Source: Acidobacterium sp. (GTDB lineage: Bacteria > Acidobacteriota > Terriglobia > Terriglobales > Acidobacteriaceae). Taken from it: a stretch of DNA of 10,695 nucleotides. A program made the position numbers and the translations under genes. Positions 1-7,824 of the stretch are shown piece after piece. The stretch's first letter is position 1. Each line of letters starts with the position of its first letter. The notes beneath the pieces are model-generated. The model saw only the letters and a program-made list of their open reading frames with translations, ran no database searches and had not been told where the DNA came from. The stretch covers positions 1-10,695 of the forward strand of contig PMAM01000046.1 of assembly GCA_003152595.1 (NCBI GenBank), in the 5' to 3' direction.

Positions 1-1802
1 TACCAGGCGATGTCGCGCACCACCGATCCGCGAATCACGCGATCCTGGAAGAATTTGCGCCGGTGCAGGTTGGGGTGGTCGCGCCGCAGGTGAATCAGCT
101 TCGCGGTGAAGTCACGGAGACGTTCCTGCGCCGGAGTCAAATCCCAGTGGAACCACGCGAGTTCGTCGTCCTGGCAATAGGCGTTGTTGTTGCCGTCCTG
201 CGTGCGCGCCAGCTCGTCGCCGCCGCAGAGCATCGGAACCCCCTGGGACAAAATGAGGGTCGCGAAGAAGTTGCGCATCTGTCGCTCGCGCAGCGCATTC
301 ACAACGGGATCGTCGGTCGGGCCTTCGGCGCCCATGTTCCAGGAGTGGTTGTCATTAGCGCCGTCGCTGTTATCGTCGTCATTGGCTTCGTTATGTTTCT
401 CGTTGTAGCTGACCAGATCGCAGAGAGTGAAGCCGTCGTGCGCGGTGACGAAGTTGATCGAGGCGTAAGGACGGCGGCCGTCCATCTCGTACAGGTCCGA
501 GGAGCCGGTGAGGCGGTAAGCAAAGTCGGAGAGCAGACCGCTGTCGCCTTTCCAAAAGCGGCGAACCGTGTCGCGGTATTTCCCGTTCCACTCGGCCCAG
601 AGGACGGGAAAGTTGCCGACCTGATAGCCGCCCTCACCAACGTCCCACGGCTCGGCGATCAGCTTCACGTCGGCGATGGTGGGGTCCTGGTGAATGGTGT
701 CAAAGAAGCTCGACAGCTTTGAAACGGCGTGCAGCTCGCGCGCCAGCGTGCTGGCCAAGTCGAAGCGGAAGCCGTCGACGTGCATCTCCGTCACCCAGTA
801 GCGCAGGGAGTCCATCACCAGTTTCAGCACCTGGGGATTCATGACGTTGAGCGTGTTGCCAGTGCCGGTGTAATCCATGTAGTAGCGGGGATCGTTCGGC
901 ACCTGCCGGTAGTACGTGGTGTTGTCGATGCCTTTCATGGAGAGCATCGGCCCCATGCGATTGCCTTCGCAGGTGTGGTTGTAGACCACGTCGAGGATGA
1001 CCTCGATGCCGGCCTTGTGCAGGGCCTTCACCATCTGCCTGAACTCGACGACCTGCTGGCCCATATCGCCGGACGAACTGTAGCGCGACATCGGCGCGAA
1101 GTAGCCGAGGGTGTTGTAGCCCCAGTAGTCGCGCAGGCCGCGATCCACCAGATGGCCTTCATCGATAAAGTGATGGACGGGCAGCAACTCGACAGCAGTG
1201 ACGCCGAGTTTCTTCAGATATTCGATGCTCGGCTCACAGGCGAGCCCCGCGTAGGTCCCGCGCAGGTTTTCGGGCACGGCCTGGTTGAGCCTGGAGAAGC
1301 CGCGGACGTGCACTTCGTAAATGATGGAGTCCGCCAGGGGAATCTCGAGCGGGCAGTCGTCTTCCCAGTCGAACTGCGCATCGATGACGACGGACTTGGG
1401 AACGCCGCCAGCGGAATCGCGGTCATCGCGGGCGAGGTCGTTGCCAGTGGCCACGTCGTAAGGAAAGATGGGCGCCTTCCAGTCCACGTCGCCGGCGATT
1501 GCTTTCGCGTACGGATCGACGAGGAGTTTATTGGAGTTAAAGCGCAGGCCTTTCTCCGGTTCCCACGGGCCTTCCACGCGATAGCCGTAACGCTGCCCGG
1601 GCTTGATGCCGCGGACAAGCCCGTGCCAGACGAAGGCGGTGCGCTCGCGCAATGCAACGCAGTCTGTCTGGTTGCTGTTTTCGTCGAAGAAGCAGACAGA
1701 GACCCCGGTGGCGTTCTCAGAAAAGAGGGCGAAGTTGGTTCCGATAGGAGTTGCAGCGGCACCCAGAGGATTGGGCTTGCCGGGAAGCAGGGTTCGATGC
1801 AT
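1..1802 (-). CDS. glgX: Glycogen debranching enzyme GlgX (GH13, isoamylase type), 3' end cut by window edge
   Basis: This gene cleaves alpha-1,6 branch points of glycogen or limit dextrin in the cytoplasm. The frame is open for 600 codons from ATG 1802 to the left edge, so the C-terminus is missing; E. coli GlgX is 657 aa. The N-terminus (PNPLGAAT, then NFALFSENATGV) begins a CBM48-like domain of about 100 residues. A GH13 barrel follows, with region I DVVYNHT at residues 271-277. The catalytic residues expected for the family are visible: nucleophile Asp348 in VDGFRFDLAS, acid/base Glu384 in LIAEPWD, and Asp456 in NFVTAHDGF. QGVPMLCGGDE and RTQDGNNNAYCQDDE are also typical of GlgX. It lies 71 bases downstream of rhaT on the same strand, so it could be read through from the rhamnose operon. 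I see no strong terminator between them. TreX-like specificity cannot be excluded, but the family assignment is firm. Confidence 0.95.
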   Translation of the reverse strand, partial: MHRTLLPGKPNPLGAAATPIGTNFALFSENATGVSVCFFDENSNQTDCVALRERTAFVWHGLVRGIKPGQRYGYRVEGPWEPEKGLRFNSNKLLVDPYAKAIAGDVDWKAPIFPYDVATGNDLARDDRDSAGGVPKSVVIDAQFDWEDDCPLEIPLADSIIYEVHVRGFSRLNQAVPENLRGTYAGLACEPSIEYLKKLGVTAVELLPVHHFIDEGHLVDRGLRDYWGYNTLGYFAPMSRYSSSGDMGQQVVEFRQMVKALHKAGIEVILDVVYNHTCEGNRMGPMLSMKGIDNTTYYRQVPNDPRYYMDYTGTGNTLNVMNPQVLKLVMDSLRYWVTEMHVDGFRFDLASTLARELHAVSKLSSFFDTIHQDPTIADVKLIAEPWDVGEGGYQVGNFPVLWAEWNGKYRDTVRRFWKGDSGLLSDFAYRLTGSSDLYEMDGRRPYASINFVTAHDGFTLCDLVSYNEKHNEANDDDNSDGANDNHSWNMGAEGPTDDPVVNALRERQMRNFFATLILSQGVPMLCGGDELARTQDGNNNAYCQDDELAWFHWDLTPAQERLRDFTAKLIHLRRDHPNLHRRKFFQDRVIRGSVVRDIAW

Positions 1803-1873
1803 GCAGGACTCTCGCCAGGGAATGGTTCAGCGAATAGTCAGATGCAGAAAACGTGACCGCTGAGACGCCAGAG

Positions 1874-2908
1874 CTACGTTGCCATTCCCAAGCCGACGAG
1901 GTTGGCCGCAGCGATGATGATGAGCATTCCCGACCACAGCAGCTGTACGGGGCGGCCGCGAGCGCCGCGCCACTCGCCGAGAGCCAGGCCGACGATGCCG
2001 CCAAACAGGACGTAGAGGCTCATGTGGAGCATCCAGTTGACGAAGGTGAGACGCACCGGAATATTGGCCGCGCCCCACGCGTAGAAGAAAAACTGCAGAT
2101 ACCACATGATGCCGGCGGCTGCGGCCATGGAGCTGTTCACCAGCAACGTCCGATTTGTCTGAGAAAGGTCGGCGCGGAGGGACAGATCCCTGCGAAAGGC
2201 AAGACGCGAAAAGCAGTAAGCGAAATTGACGAGCGCTCCCCCGCCCATGATGATGACGTAGCTGGGCAGCGCAGCATAGAGGTGGTTCACGCCAACGTTC
2301 TGCGCAGCAGCGGCGATGGGCCGCGCGGCGTCGATGGCGAAAGACATACCCGAGGAAAAGATGCCGCACATGACAGCGAGCAGCAGGCCCCTGGTGAGAT
2401 TGAATTCCTCCGCGCGGACGCCTATGCGCTGTTCCTTCTGATGGCCCGCCCAGGAGACGACCGAGATGCCGACAAGCGCCAGCACGATGCCGGCGATGGT
2501 GAAGTGCCCGCTGCGGCTGGCGATCAGATAGCCGAGTTGCCCGTGCATGATGGGAGGAACCAGCGTGCCGACGACCAGCGTGACGCCAATGGCGACACCG
2601 ATGCCGAGCGACATCCCCAGATAGCGCATGGTAAGGCCGTAGCTCACGTTGCCCACACCCCACATGCACCCAAAGAGGAAGGTCTTCAGCAGCACGCTGC
2701 CCGCGATTCCAGCGTAGAAAGCATGGAAATCCGGCAGCAGAATGAGGCTGACGGTGATGGGCAGCAGAACCCACGAGAAAATGCCCGCCACGGCCCACGT
2801 GGTTTCCCAGGACCACTTCTTCACCTTCTCGATCGGCGCGTAGAAGGAAGCAGCACAAGCTGCGCCGACCATATGCCATCCGATTCCGCCAAGAATGGCA
2901 GAGGACAT
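1874..2908 (-). CDS. rhaT: L-rhamnose/proton symporter RhaT
   Basis: Inner-membrane carrier importing L-rhamnose with protons. The product is 344 aa, the same length as E. coli RhaT, and is hydrophobic throughout with about ten membrane spans. Blocks conserved in the family are visible: FYAPIEKVKKWSWET (22-36), WGVGNVSYGLTMRYLGMS (83-100), KAEEFNL-like RAEEFNL (165-171), ALPSYVIIMGGGA (213-225) and MWYLQFFFYAWG (268-279). I chose ATG 2908 because it has a good Shine-Dalgarno (AAAGGAA at 2914-2920, 6 bases upstream of the start) and gives the family N-terminus. The frame stays open back to 3016, but that extension is charged and lies inside rhaB. The gap from the rhaB stop is 17 bases, so the two are surely cotranscribed. 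The stop is TAG. Nothing about the protein looks damaged. Confidence 0.97.
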   Translation of the reverse strand: MSSAILGGIGWHMVGAACAASFYAPIEKVKKWSWETTWAVAGIFSWVLLPITVSLILLPDFHAFYAGIAGSVLLKTFLFGCMWGVGNVSYGLTMRYLGMSLGIGVAIGVTLVVGTLVPPIMHGQLGYLIASRSGHFTIAGIVLALVGISVVSWAGHQKEQRIGVRAEEFNLTRGLLLAVMCGIFSSGMSFAIDAARPIAAAAQNVGVNHLYAALPSYVIIMGGGALVNFAYCFSRLAFRRDLSLRADLSQTNRTLLVNSSMAAAAGIMWYLQFFFYAWGAANIPVRLTFVNWMLHMSLYVLFGGIVGLALGEWRGARGRPVQLLWSGMLIIIAAANLVGLGMAT

Positions 2909-2925
2909 GAAGATTCCTTTCGGCG

Positions 2926-4356
2926 CTACGCGACCTGAACTGCGGCGAGCGCGGAGACTTTTTCGGCGATCGACTGTGGCCGGAGCGAGCCTGAGGACTG
3001 CTCGATCCGCGCCCATTGTATGGCGAAATTGCCAAGCGTGGAGCTTTCGGCGGAGCAGCGCTGCACCGGCAGACCAGTAATTTCGGCGGTAAGCGCGTTG
3101 AGATATTCATTCTGGCTGCCGCCGCCGACGATGGAGATGTGGTGCGGCCGCCGGCCGGTCATCTCCGCAATCTCAGCAATCAGCGATCCATAGCGCGCGG
3201 CCAGGCTGTGAAAGATGAGATTGGCGTAGTGCGGCGCGGCATCGCATCCGGAAGGCAGGGCAGCCGCTCCCTGGCGGGTGCGCTGCTCGTTGATGCGCGC
3301 GGTCATGTCGCCGGGCGGGAGAAGGGCTGGATCGTCGAGATCCATCAGGCGATCGGGCGGAGGCAGCCCGCGCGCCTCGGCGATGAGGTCGGAGAGTTTC
3401 CATCCGCGTTCCCGATCCCAGGTGTTCATGCACTGGCGCAGGAGCCACATGCCGGGCAAGCCGCGGTGGAAGAGGGTTCCGCCGTCAGCAGCGCCAAGGT
3501 TGGTGAATCCGCGCGTGAAGGCCTCGTGCGTGCGCAGGCTCTGCACCAGAGGCATGCCGACGAGCGACCAGGTGCCGGAGCTGATGTAGGCCCAGTCGCC
3601 GGGGAGTTCCGGAATGCCGGCGATGGCCGAGGCAGTGTCGTGGCAGGCGGGGGCGATGAGCTGCGTATGCGCAAATGCGGGCAGGTGGCGCAGATCGTCG
3701 CGCACCGGACCGAGCGCTGTTCCAGGGGCGACGATTTCCGGCGCGACGGCGCGATCAAGACCTAATGCAGTGAAGATTTCGGCGGACCATTGACGCGTGT
3801 CCGCGTCGATGAGGCCGGTATGGGTGGCGTTGGTGTTCTCGGCGACGCGCGGCGCACCCAGCCAGTGCAGGATGTACTCCGGCAGATTGACCCACGGGGC
3901 CGCCTGCGGAATGCCGCTGCGACGATCCGCATAGAGCTGGTAGATCGTGTTGATGGGCTGGATCTGCACCCCGGTGCGCCCGTAGAGTTTCTCGGCAGGA
4001 ACGATGGCGTGGACTTCGTCCATCGCACGTTGGTTGCGTTCGTCGCGGTAGCAGAAAGGTGGGGCGAGAGGCCGGCCGGCAGCATTGAGGCGGACGTAAT
4101 CGACGGCCCAACCAGTAACGCCGATGCCGGCAATACCTTCCGGCGACCACTCGGCGCAGGTGCGCAGACCGGCGTCGAGTTCCTGGCAGATGCGATCGAG
4201 ATTCCAGTGCCAGCCGGCGGCGCCGTGATCCTCCGGGCCGTTCTCGAAGCGGCGGGCCATCGTGATGCCTGGTTCGCCGCCTGGCCAGCGTAACAGGGAA
4301 ATCCGGCAGCTCTCCGCGCCAAGATCGATCGCGACGAGCGCCGGGCCGTTGCTCAC
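2926..4356 (-). CDS. rhaB: L-rhamnulokinase RhaB (FGGY carbohydrate kinase)
   Basis: ATP-dependent kinase converting L-rhamnulose to L-rhamnulose 1-phosphate in the cytoplasm. The product is 476 aa (E. coli RhaB is 489). The N-terminal phosphate-binding motif is DLGAESCRISLL (11-22); E. coli has DLGASSGR, so Ser-to-Glu and Gly-to-Cys changes are visible there. The likely catalytic base is Asp240 in ACHDTASAIAG. YISSGTWSLVG (257-267) and the C-terminal ATP-site motif SIVGGGSQNEYLN (408-420) are both family hallmarks. The start is GTG, and its GTGA overlaps the TGA stop of rhaEW by four bases, implying translational coupling. TGAGG about 10 bases upstream, inside rhaEW, could serve as Shine-Dalgarno. 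rhaT follows 17 bases after the TAG stop. Other FGGY kinases such as fuculokinase are possible from sequence alone, but motifs and neighbours strongly favour RhaB. Confidence 0.96.
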   Translation of the reverse strand: MSNGPALVAIDLGAESCRISLLRWPGGEPGITMARRFENGPEDHGAAGWHWNLDRICQELDAGLRTCAEWSPEGIAGIGVTGWAVDYVRLNAAGRPLAPPFCYRDERNQRAMDEVHAIVPAEKLYGRTGVQIQPINTIYQLYADRRSGIPQAAPWVNLPEYILHWLGAPRVAENTNATHTGLIDADTRQWSAEIFTALGLDRAVAPEIVAPGTALGPVRDDLRHLPAFAHTQLIAPACHDTASAIAGIPELPGDWAYISSGTWSLVGMPLVQSLRTHEAFTRGFTNLGAADGGTLFHRGLPGMWLLRQCMNTWDRERGWKLSDLIAEARGLPPPDRLMDLDDPALLPPGDMTARINEQRTRQGAAALPSGCDAAPHYANLIFHSLAARYGSLIAEIAEMTGRRPHHISIVGGGSQNEYLNALTAEITGLPVQRCSAESSTLGNFAIQWARIEQSSGSLRPQSIAEKVSALAAVQVA

Positions 4357-6560
4357 CGCAGGAAGGCCTCAGGCAATCCGCCGTCGACGGGGATGAGGTG
4401 ACCCGTGGTGCAGCGCGTGTGCGGACCAGCGAGGAACAGAATGGCACGCGCGCAGTCGTCCGGCTCAATGGGCTGATGGGTCAGCGTTCGTTGGGCATAG
4501 AAACCGGCGAGCAGGTCGCGCAGCTGATCGTCGGTCATCGACGGCTCGAATGGAATGTTGTATTTCGCGAGCGAGGTCATGACGCGGTCGCGCGGGAACA
4601 TCGTCGAGCCTTTGACAACGGTCGCGGGACTGATGCCATTGACGCGGACATGGGGCGCCAGCGAAACGGCCAACTCGCGCACGAGGTGGCTGAGCGCGGC
4701 CTTGCTCACGTCGTAGGCTTCGCTGCCGCGCTTGGGAACGACCGCGTTGGCCGAGCTGGTCAGGACGATGCTGCCGTCGATCTCCTGAGCGTTGAAGATT
4801 CTTGACGCCTCTTCGGCCAGCAAATAATTCGCGGTGACATTGAGGTCGAGGGTTGTCGACCACATCGCGTCGCTGACGGTGCCCTGCGGTGAGGAAGGAA
4901 AGATGGCGGCGGTATTGATGAGGATGTCGAGCCCGCCGAAACGCGCGACGGTTTCGCGTAGAGCGGCAGCGATGGAGGCGCGATCGCGAATGTCGACGGT
5001 CGTCGCCGCGACGGTTTCCTTGCCTGCCGCGATACCAGCTTCCTGCGCGACGTCTTCGGCTCCGGCGAGGTCGCGGTCGGCGATCATCAGGTGGGCGCCG
5101 CGCTCGGCGGCGATGAGTGCCGCGGCGCGGCCGATGCCGCTGGCCCCTCCCACAATCAGGGCAATGCGGCGGCTGAGTTCTTTTTCCGGCGGCTGGCGGC
5201 GGAGCTTGGCTTCTTCGAGCAGCCAGTACTCGATGCGGAAGGCCTCCACTGCGGGAAGCGCGACATAGTTGGAGTAGACCTCGAAGGCCTCGCAGGGCGC
5301 GGCGGCTCCCGCCTGGGGGACATCTTTGACCGTCAACTTGCCGGCGAGCCCCGTGGCTCCTTCCATCACGTGAATCGCATTCGTATAAAACTCGCCGATG
5401 ACTCGGGATTCGCTCTTGCTTTTGCCGAAGGAGAACATGCCGATGCCTGGGATAAGAACCACGGTCGGGTTCGGATCGCGCATCGCAGGCGAGGTCGGCT
5501 CCTGATGCTTCTTGTAATACCCGCCGTACTCGGCACGATACGTCTCGAGCGCGGCTTCAATTTTCTTCTGCAGCGCTGGGACGTCATCATTCGCGGCGGC
5601 GGGAACGAACATCGGCCGGATCTTGGTGCGAATGAAGTGATCGGGGCAGCTGGTGCCCAGATGGGCGAGAGCCGCGCCGTCGTTTGAATTAACGAAGCGC
5701 ATCACATCGTCGCAGTCAGACCAGCTGCCAATGAACCGCCGCTGCTGCGAAACGCGTCCGCGCACGAAGGGCAGCAAGTCAATGGCGAGTTCCTTTCGGT
5801 CGGGACGCGACTGCAGTGCCGCCCCGCCGAAGATCGCGGCGCCTTTGCGTTCGATGTGCTCCTGCACGAACTGGCCGAGGTGGTCGATCATGGTCAGCGT
5901 GTTCAGGTAGCACTCGCGCTGCGTTTCTCCCCAGGTGAACAAGCCGTGACCGCCGAGGACGATGCCATCGCAGCCGGGATTGTCACTCACCGTGCGGCGC
6001 ATCATCAGCCCCAGCTCAAATCCCGGGCGCTGCCACGGCACCCACACCAGCTTGTGCTCGTACTCGCGGTTGAACTCCTCCATCTTCTCCTTGCCGTTGG
6101 CCGCCGCGGCCATGGCAATACCCCAGTCGGGATGCAGGTGATCGACGTGGCGGAACGGGAGGAATCCGTGCAGCGGCGTGTCGATGGAGGCGACGGTGGG
6201 GTTCACGCCAAAGGTACAGAGAGGATAGAGCTCAACGACGGCGTCTTCCTGCGCCACGCCTTTGTACTGCTTCTCGATCGCCAGCAGCTTGTCGAGGTAG
6301 AGCGTGGCAAACCCGGCGCGCTTGATACTGCCCAGATCGCCACCGCTGCCTTTCACCCAAAGCACATCGGCCGTCTGACCGGTGAGCGGGTCCGGTTGCA
6401 GGACTTTGGAGCTGGTGTTGCCTCCGCCGAAGTTAGTGATGCGCAGATCGGCTCCCAGCAGGTTGGAGCGGTAGCGCAGCAACTCGGGTTCATCCAGCGT
6501 GGCGGCCGTTTTTTCGTCCCACAGGTCCTGGAGGTAGCGCAGTGCGGTCAGGGTCTTCAT
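4353..6560 (-). CDS. rhaEW: Bifunctional rhamnulose-1-phosphate aldolase / L-lactaldehyde dehydrogenase
   Basis: Two-domain cytoplasmic enzyme of 735 aa, often annotated rhaD. The N-terminal class II aldolase (about 1-440) should cleave L-rhamnulose 1-phosphate to dihydroxyacetone phosphate and L-lactaldehyde. It carries ITNFGGGNTSSK (41-52), WVKGSGGD (68-75), a zinc-type histidine cluster HVDHLHPD (138-145) and GGHGLFTW (203-210). The C-terminal short-chain dehydrogenase (about 460-735) should oxidise lactaldehyde with NAD. It has the nucleotide motif VGGASGIG (470-477), Ser602/603 and the catalytic pair Tyr616-Lys620 in YDVSK. Two signature positions differ from the common form: GGASGIG where TGxxxGIG is usual, and INTAA (548-552) where NNAG is usual. 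The ATG start has only a weak GGTGA behind it. It follows a 113-base gap with promoter-like signals and overlaps rhaB by four bases. The family call is firm; the exact oxidised product is inferred from homologues. Confidence 0.95.
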   Translation of the reverse strand: MKTLTALRYLQDLWDEKTAATLDEPELLRYRSNLLGADLRITNFGGGNTSSKVLQPDPLTGQTADVLWVKGSGGDLGSIKRAGFATLYLDKLLAIEKQYKGVAQEDAVVELYPLCTFGVNPTVASIDTPLHGFLPFRHVDHLHPDWGIAMAAAANGKEKMEEFNREYEHKLVWVPWQRPGFELGLMMRRTVSDNPGCDGIVLGGHGLFTWGETQRECYLNTLTMIDHLGQFVQEHIERKGAAIFGGAALQSRPDRKELAIDLLPFVRGRVSQQRRFIGSWSDCDDVMRFVNSNDGAALAHLGTSCPDHFIRTKIRPMFVPAAANDDVPALQKKIEAALETYRAEYGGYYKKHQEPTSPAMRDPNPTVVLIPGIGMFSFGKSKSESRVIGEFYTNAIHVMEGATGLAGKLTVKDVPQAGAAAPCEAFEVYSNYVALPAVEAFRIEYWLLEEAKLRRQPPEKELSRRIALIVGGASGIGRAAALIAAERGAHLMIADRDLAGAEDVAQEAGIAAGKETVAATTVDIRDRASIAAALRETVARFGGLDILINTAAIFPSSPQGTVSDAMWSTTLDLNVTANYLLAEEASRIFNAQEIDGSIVLTSSANAVVPKRGSEAYDVSKAALSHLVRELAVSLAPHVRVNGISPATVVKGSTMFPRDRVMTSLAKYNIPFEPSMTDDQLRDLLAGFYAQRTLTHQPIEPDDCARAILFLAGPHTRCTTGHLIPVDGGLPEAFLR

Positions 6561-6576
6561 CGATTCACCGTCCCAA

Positions 6577-6606
6577 ATAATGCCATACCAAATACCAATA
6601 GGGCAA
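6577..6606 (-). promoter_or_regulatory. Candidate promoter for rhaEW-rhaB-rhaT
   Basis: In the 113-base gap between the regulator and rhaEW, the minus strand shows TTGCCC (6606-6601, 4 of 6 to the -35 consensus), an 18-base spacer, and CATTAT (6582-6577, 4 of 6 to the -10 consensus). A start near 6570 would leave a leader of about 10 bases before the ATG. The match is modest, and an activator could be needed. The spacer is filled by the tandem ATACCAA repeat. Confidence 0.35.
6585..6598. repeat. Perfect tandem 7-base direct repeat (ATACCAA x2)
   Basis: ATACCAA occurs twice without a gap (6585-6591 and 6592-6598), read as TTGGTAT x2 on the transcribed strand. It lies in the spacer of the candidate rhaEW promoter, 25-38 bases upstream of the ATG. 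It could be a protein-binding site or chance. Confidence 0.5.
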
Positions 6607-6608
6607 TT

Positions 6609-6624
6609 GTTTCAGATTTTGAAC
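6609..6624. promoter_or_regulatory. Imperfect dyad GTTTCA-N4-TTGAAC, possible operator
   Basis: A 16-base imperfect inverted repeat sits just upstream of the candidate rhaEW -35 box. It has the same length as GTTTCAATCCCGAAAC upstream of the regulator gene and matches it at 9 of 16 positions, including the leading GTTTCA and the closing AAC. IclR-type regulators such as KdgR bind TGAAAC/GTTTCA half-sites, which fits the winged helix of the local regulator. Assignment as an operator is inference. Confidence 0.35.
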
Positions 6625-6639
6625 GCCAGAGTCTGGTTC
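6621..6639. promoter_or_regulatory. Palindrome CCAGA-G-TCTGG within a longer imperfect dyad
   Basis: Bases 6626-6636 form a perfect odd-centred palindrome (CCAGA, G, TCTGG). Flanking GAAC at 6621-6624 and GTTC at 6636-6639 extend the symmetry with one base of slippage. It lies about 20-35 bases upstream of the candidate rhaEW -35 box, a position usual for an activator. It is too short and lacks a T run, so it is not a convincing terminator for the regulator gene. Confidence 0.4.
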
Positions 6640-6673
6640 CTGCAAAAATGCGCGAAGCTGGTGAGGAAATGCT

Positions 6674-7783
6674 TTAAGCCTTCACCTCTGTCCCCGCCTC
6701 GCGCACCATCTTTGCCGTGACCAGCTTGTGTTCCACAAAGTTATACGGCGGCACGGTCAGCCCGCGCAGAATGGAGAGCCCCAGCTGGATCAGCCGGGGG
6801 CCGTAGGTGCCGGCTTCATGGGAGACCGAGCCAATCCACGGCGTGTCCGGGCGCTTCATCTCCTCCATCGCCTCCGGAATGCAGTCCTGGCCGACAATAG
6901 CAACGTGCTTCTCGCGCTTTTGCTGGCGAACCGCTTCGAGCGCACCCAGGGCGCTTGAATCGGTGGCGGCGGCAATCAGGATGTGCCGGTCTTTGGGGTG
7001 GCGCTTCAGAAAGTCGGCAATAACGCGGAGGCTGGGCTCGCGCAGGCCGCGACCATCCACGCGCACGAATTTTTCGACAGGCACGTCCGGCAGTTGATTG
7101 CGAATGCCCTGAAAGACTCCCGTGATGCGGCTTTGCACGAGTGGGCCGGCGTTCTCGATATCGAGCCCGAGAATCCAGTCCACGTTGCCGCTCCACTTCT
7201 CGCCGACGTGCTCGGCCAGCAGGGCACCGGCTTCGACCCCGACGCGGTAGTTGTCCACGCCGAAATAGGTGGCGTGCGGGTGCGGAATGTCGACGGCGAT
7301 GAGGGGAATGCCCGCGACGGCGATTTTGTCGGCAATGATGGGAGCGACTTCCTGGTCGATCTGAAACTCGATGACCAGGTCCACCCGGCTGCGGACAAAC
7401 TCCTCGGCCACCTGCACCGCGGTCGTGGCGTCGTAGCGATTGTCCAGCACCGTCAGATCGACGCCGGCCTGGGTGGCGGCATCGCGCAGACTCGCCGTGA
7501 CCGCTTCGGAAAAGGGCATCTCGCCGGACTGCTTGCCGAACCCGAATCGCACTTTGCGCGGGCGCGCCGCCAGACGGTAGAGTCCATCCTGCGACTGCGC
7601 GAGATAGCCACGATGCACGAAGGTCTTGAGGATGCGGTAGACGGTGGTTTTGGAGATGTGCGTGCGCTGGTAGATGGCCTCCAGCGACATGGGCCGCTCG
7701 CTCTTCTGAAGGACTTCCAGAACATCGAGAGCCTTGGAAAGAATAGGAATGAAGTACAAGCGCTTCGTGGAGGATTTGGGCAA
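6674..7783 (-). CDS. Transcriptional regulator: IclR-type winged helix fused to a periplasmic-binding-protein-like sugar domain
   Basis: Likely the local rhamnose regulator, 369 aa. Residues 12-72 resemble the IclR DNA-binding domain: ILSKALDVLEVLQ, then SLEAIYQRTHISKTTVYRILKTF (recognition helix about 44-55), then a wing GYLAQSQDGLYRLA. From about 76 to 360 the protein resembles type 1 periplasmic binding proteins of the RbsB/LacI effector fold: VRFGFGKQSGEMPFSEAV, IPLIAVDIPHPHATYFGVDN, AAATDSSALGALEAV and VAIVGQD. No signal peptide or membrane span is visible, so it should be cytoplasmic. IclR proteins normally carry a GAF-like effector domain, so this pairing is unusual. The start is TTG 7783, the first start after an in-frame TGA 10 bases upstream, with TGAGG 7 bases before it. 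It lies between rhaI and rhaEW with its own candidate promoter. The ligand is probably L-rhamnose or a pathway intermediate, by context only. I do not assign a symbol. Confidence 0.9.
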   Translation of the reverse strand: MPKSSTKRLYFIPILSKALDVLEVLQKSERPMSLEAIYQRTHISKTTVYRILKTFVHRGYLAQSQDGLYRLAARPRKVRFGFGKQSGEMPFSEAVTASLRDAATQAGVDLTVLDNRYDATTAVQVAEEFVRSRVDLVIEFQIDQEVAPIIADKIAVAGIPLIAVDIPHPHATYFGVDNYRVGVEAGALLAEHVGEKWSGNVDWILGLDIENAGPLVQSRITGVFQGIRNQLPDVPVEKFVRVDGRGLREPSLRVIADFLKRHPKDRHILIAAATDSSALGALEAVRQQKREKHVAIVGQDCIPEAMEEMKRPDTPWIGSVSHEAGTYGPRLIQLGLSILRGLTVPPYNFVEHKLVTAKMVREAGTEVKA

Positions 7784-7811
7784 GGAGCAGCCTCAGGCAA
7801 ATGTCACGGCA

Positions 7812-7820
7812 GTTATATCA
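7812..7820 (-). promoter_or_regulatory. Extended -10 promoter candidate for the regulator gene
   Basis: The minus strand reads TGATATAAC, an extended -10 (TGn followed by TATAAC, 5 of 6 to consensus). No good -35 is present, as is common for extended -10 promoters. Transcription would start near 7805, about 20 bases before the TTG start codon. The dyad at 7825-7842 lies immediately upstream, where a bound protein could help or block polymerase. It would allow regulator expression independent of rhaI read-through. Confidence 0.45.
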
Positions 7821-7824
7821 CCGG

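Noticed and set aside
63..1856. Two long open frames on the plus strand (63-722 and 729-1856)
   Set aside because: They lie antisense to glgX, whose minus-strand frame has intact family motifs throughout. GC-rich codon use creates open antisense frames.
1827..1863. A hairpin TCAGCG-N25-CGCTGA between rhaT and glgX as a terminator
   Set aside because: The stem has six pairs with a 25-base loop and no following T run, so it is not convincing.
2909..3016. An N-terminal extension of RhaT to an upstream start at 3016
   Set aside because: It would lie inside rhaB, is charged and unlike any RhaT N-terminus. The internal ATG has a good Shine-Dalgarno and gives exactly the family length.
1827..3110. 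A 427-codon minus-strand frame overlapping rhaT in another register, and a 361-codon plus-strand frame at 1853-2938
   Set aside because: Both have low-complexity, His/Arg-rich or charged translations with no recognisable family. rhaT explains the region fully.
6626..6636. The CCAGA-G-TCTGG palindrome as the terminator of the regulator gene
   Set aside because: A five-pair stem around one base cannot form a stable hairpin, and no T tract follows on the minus strand.
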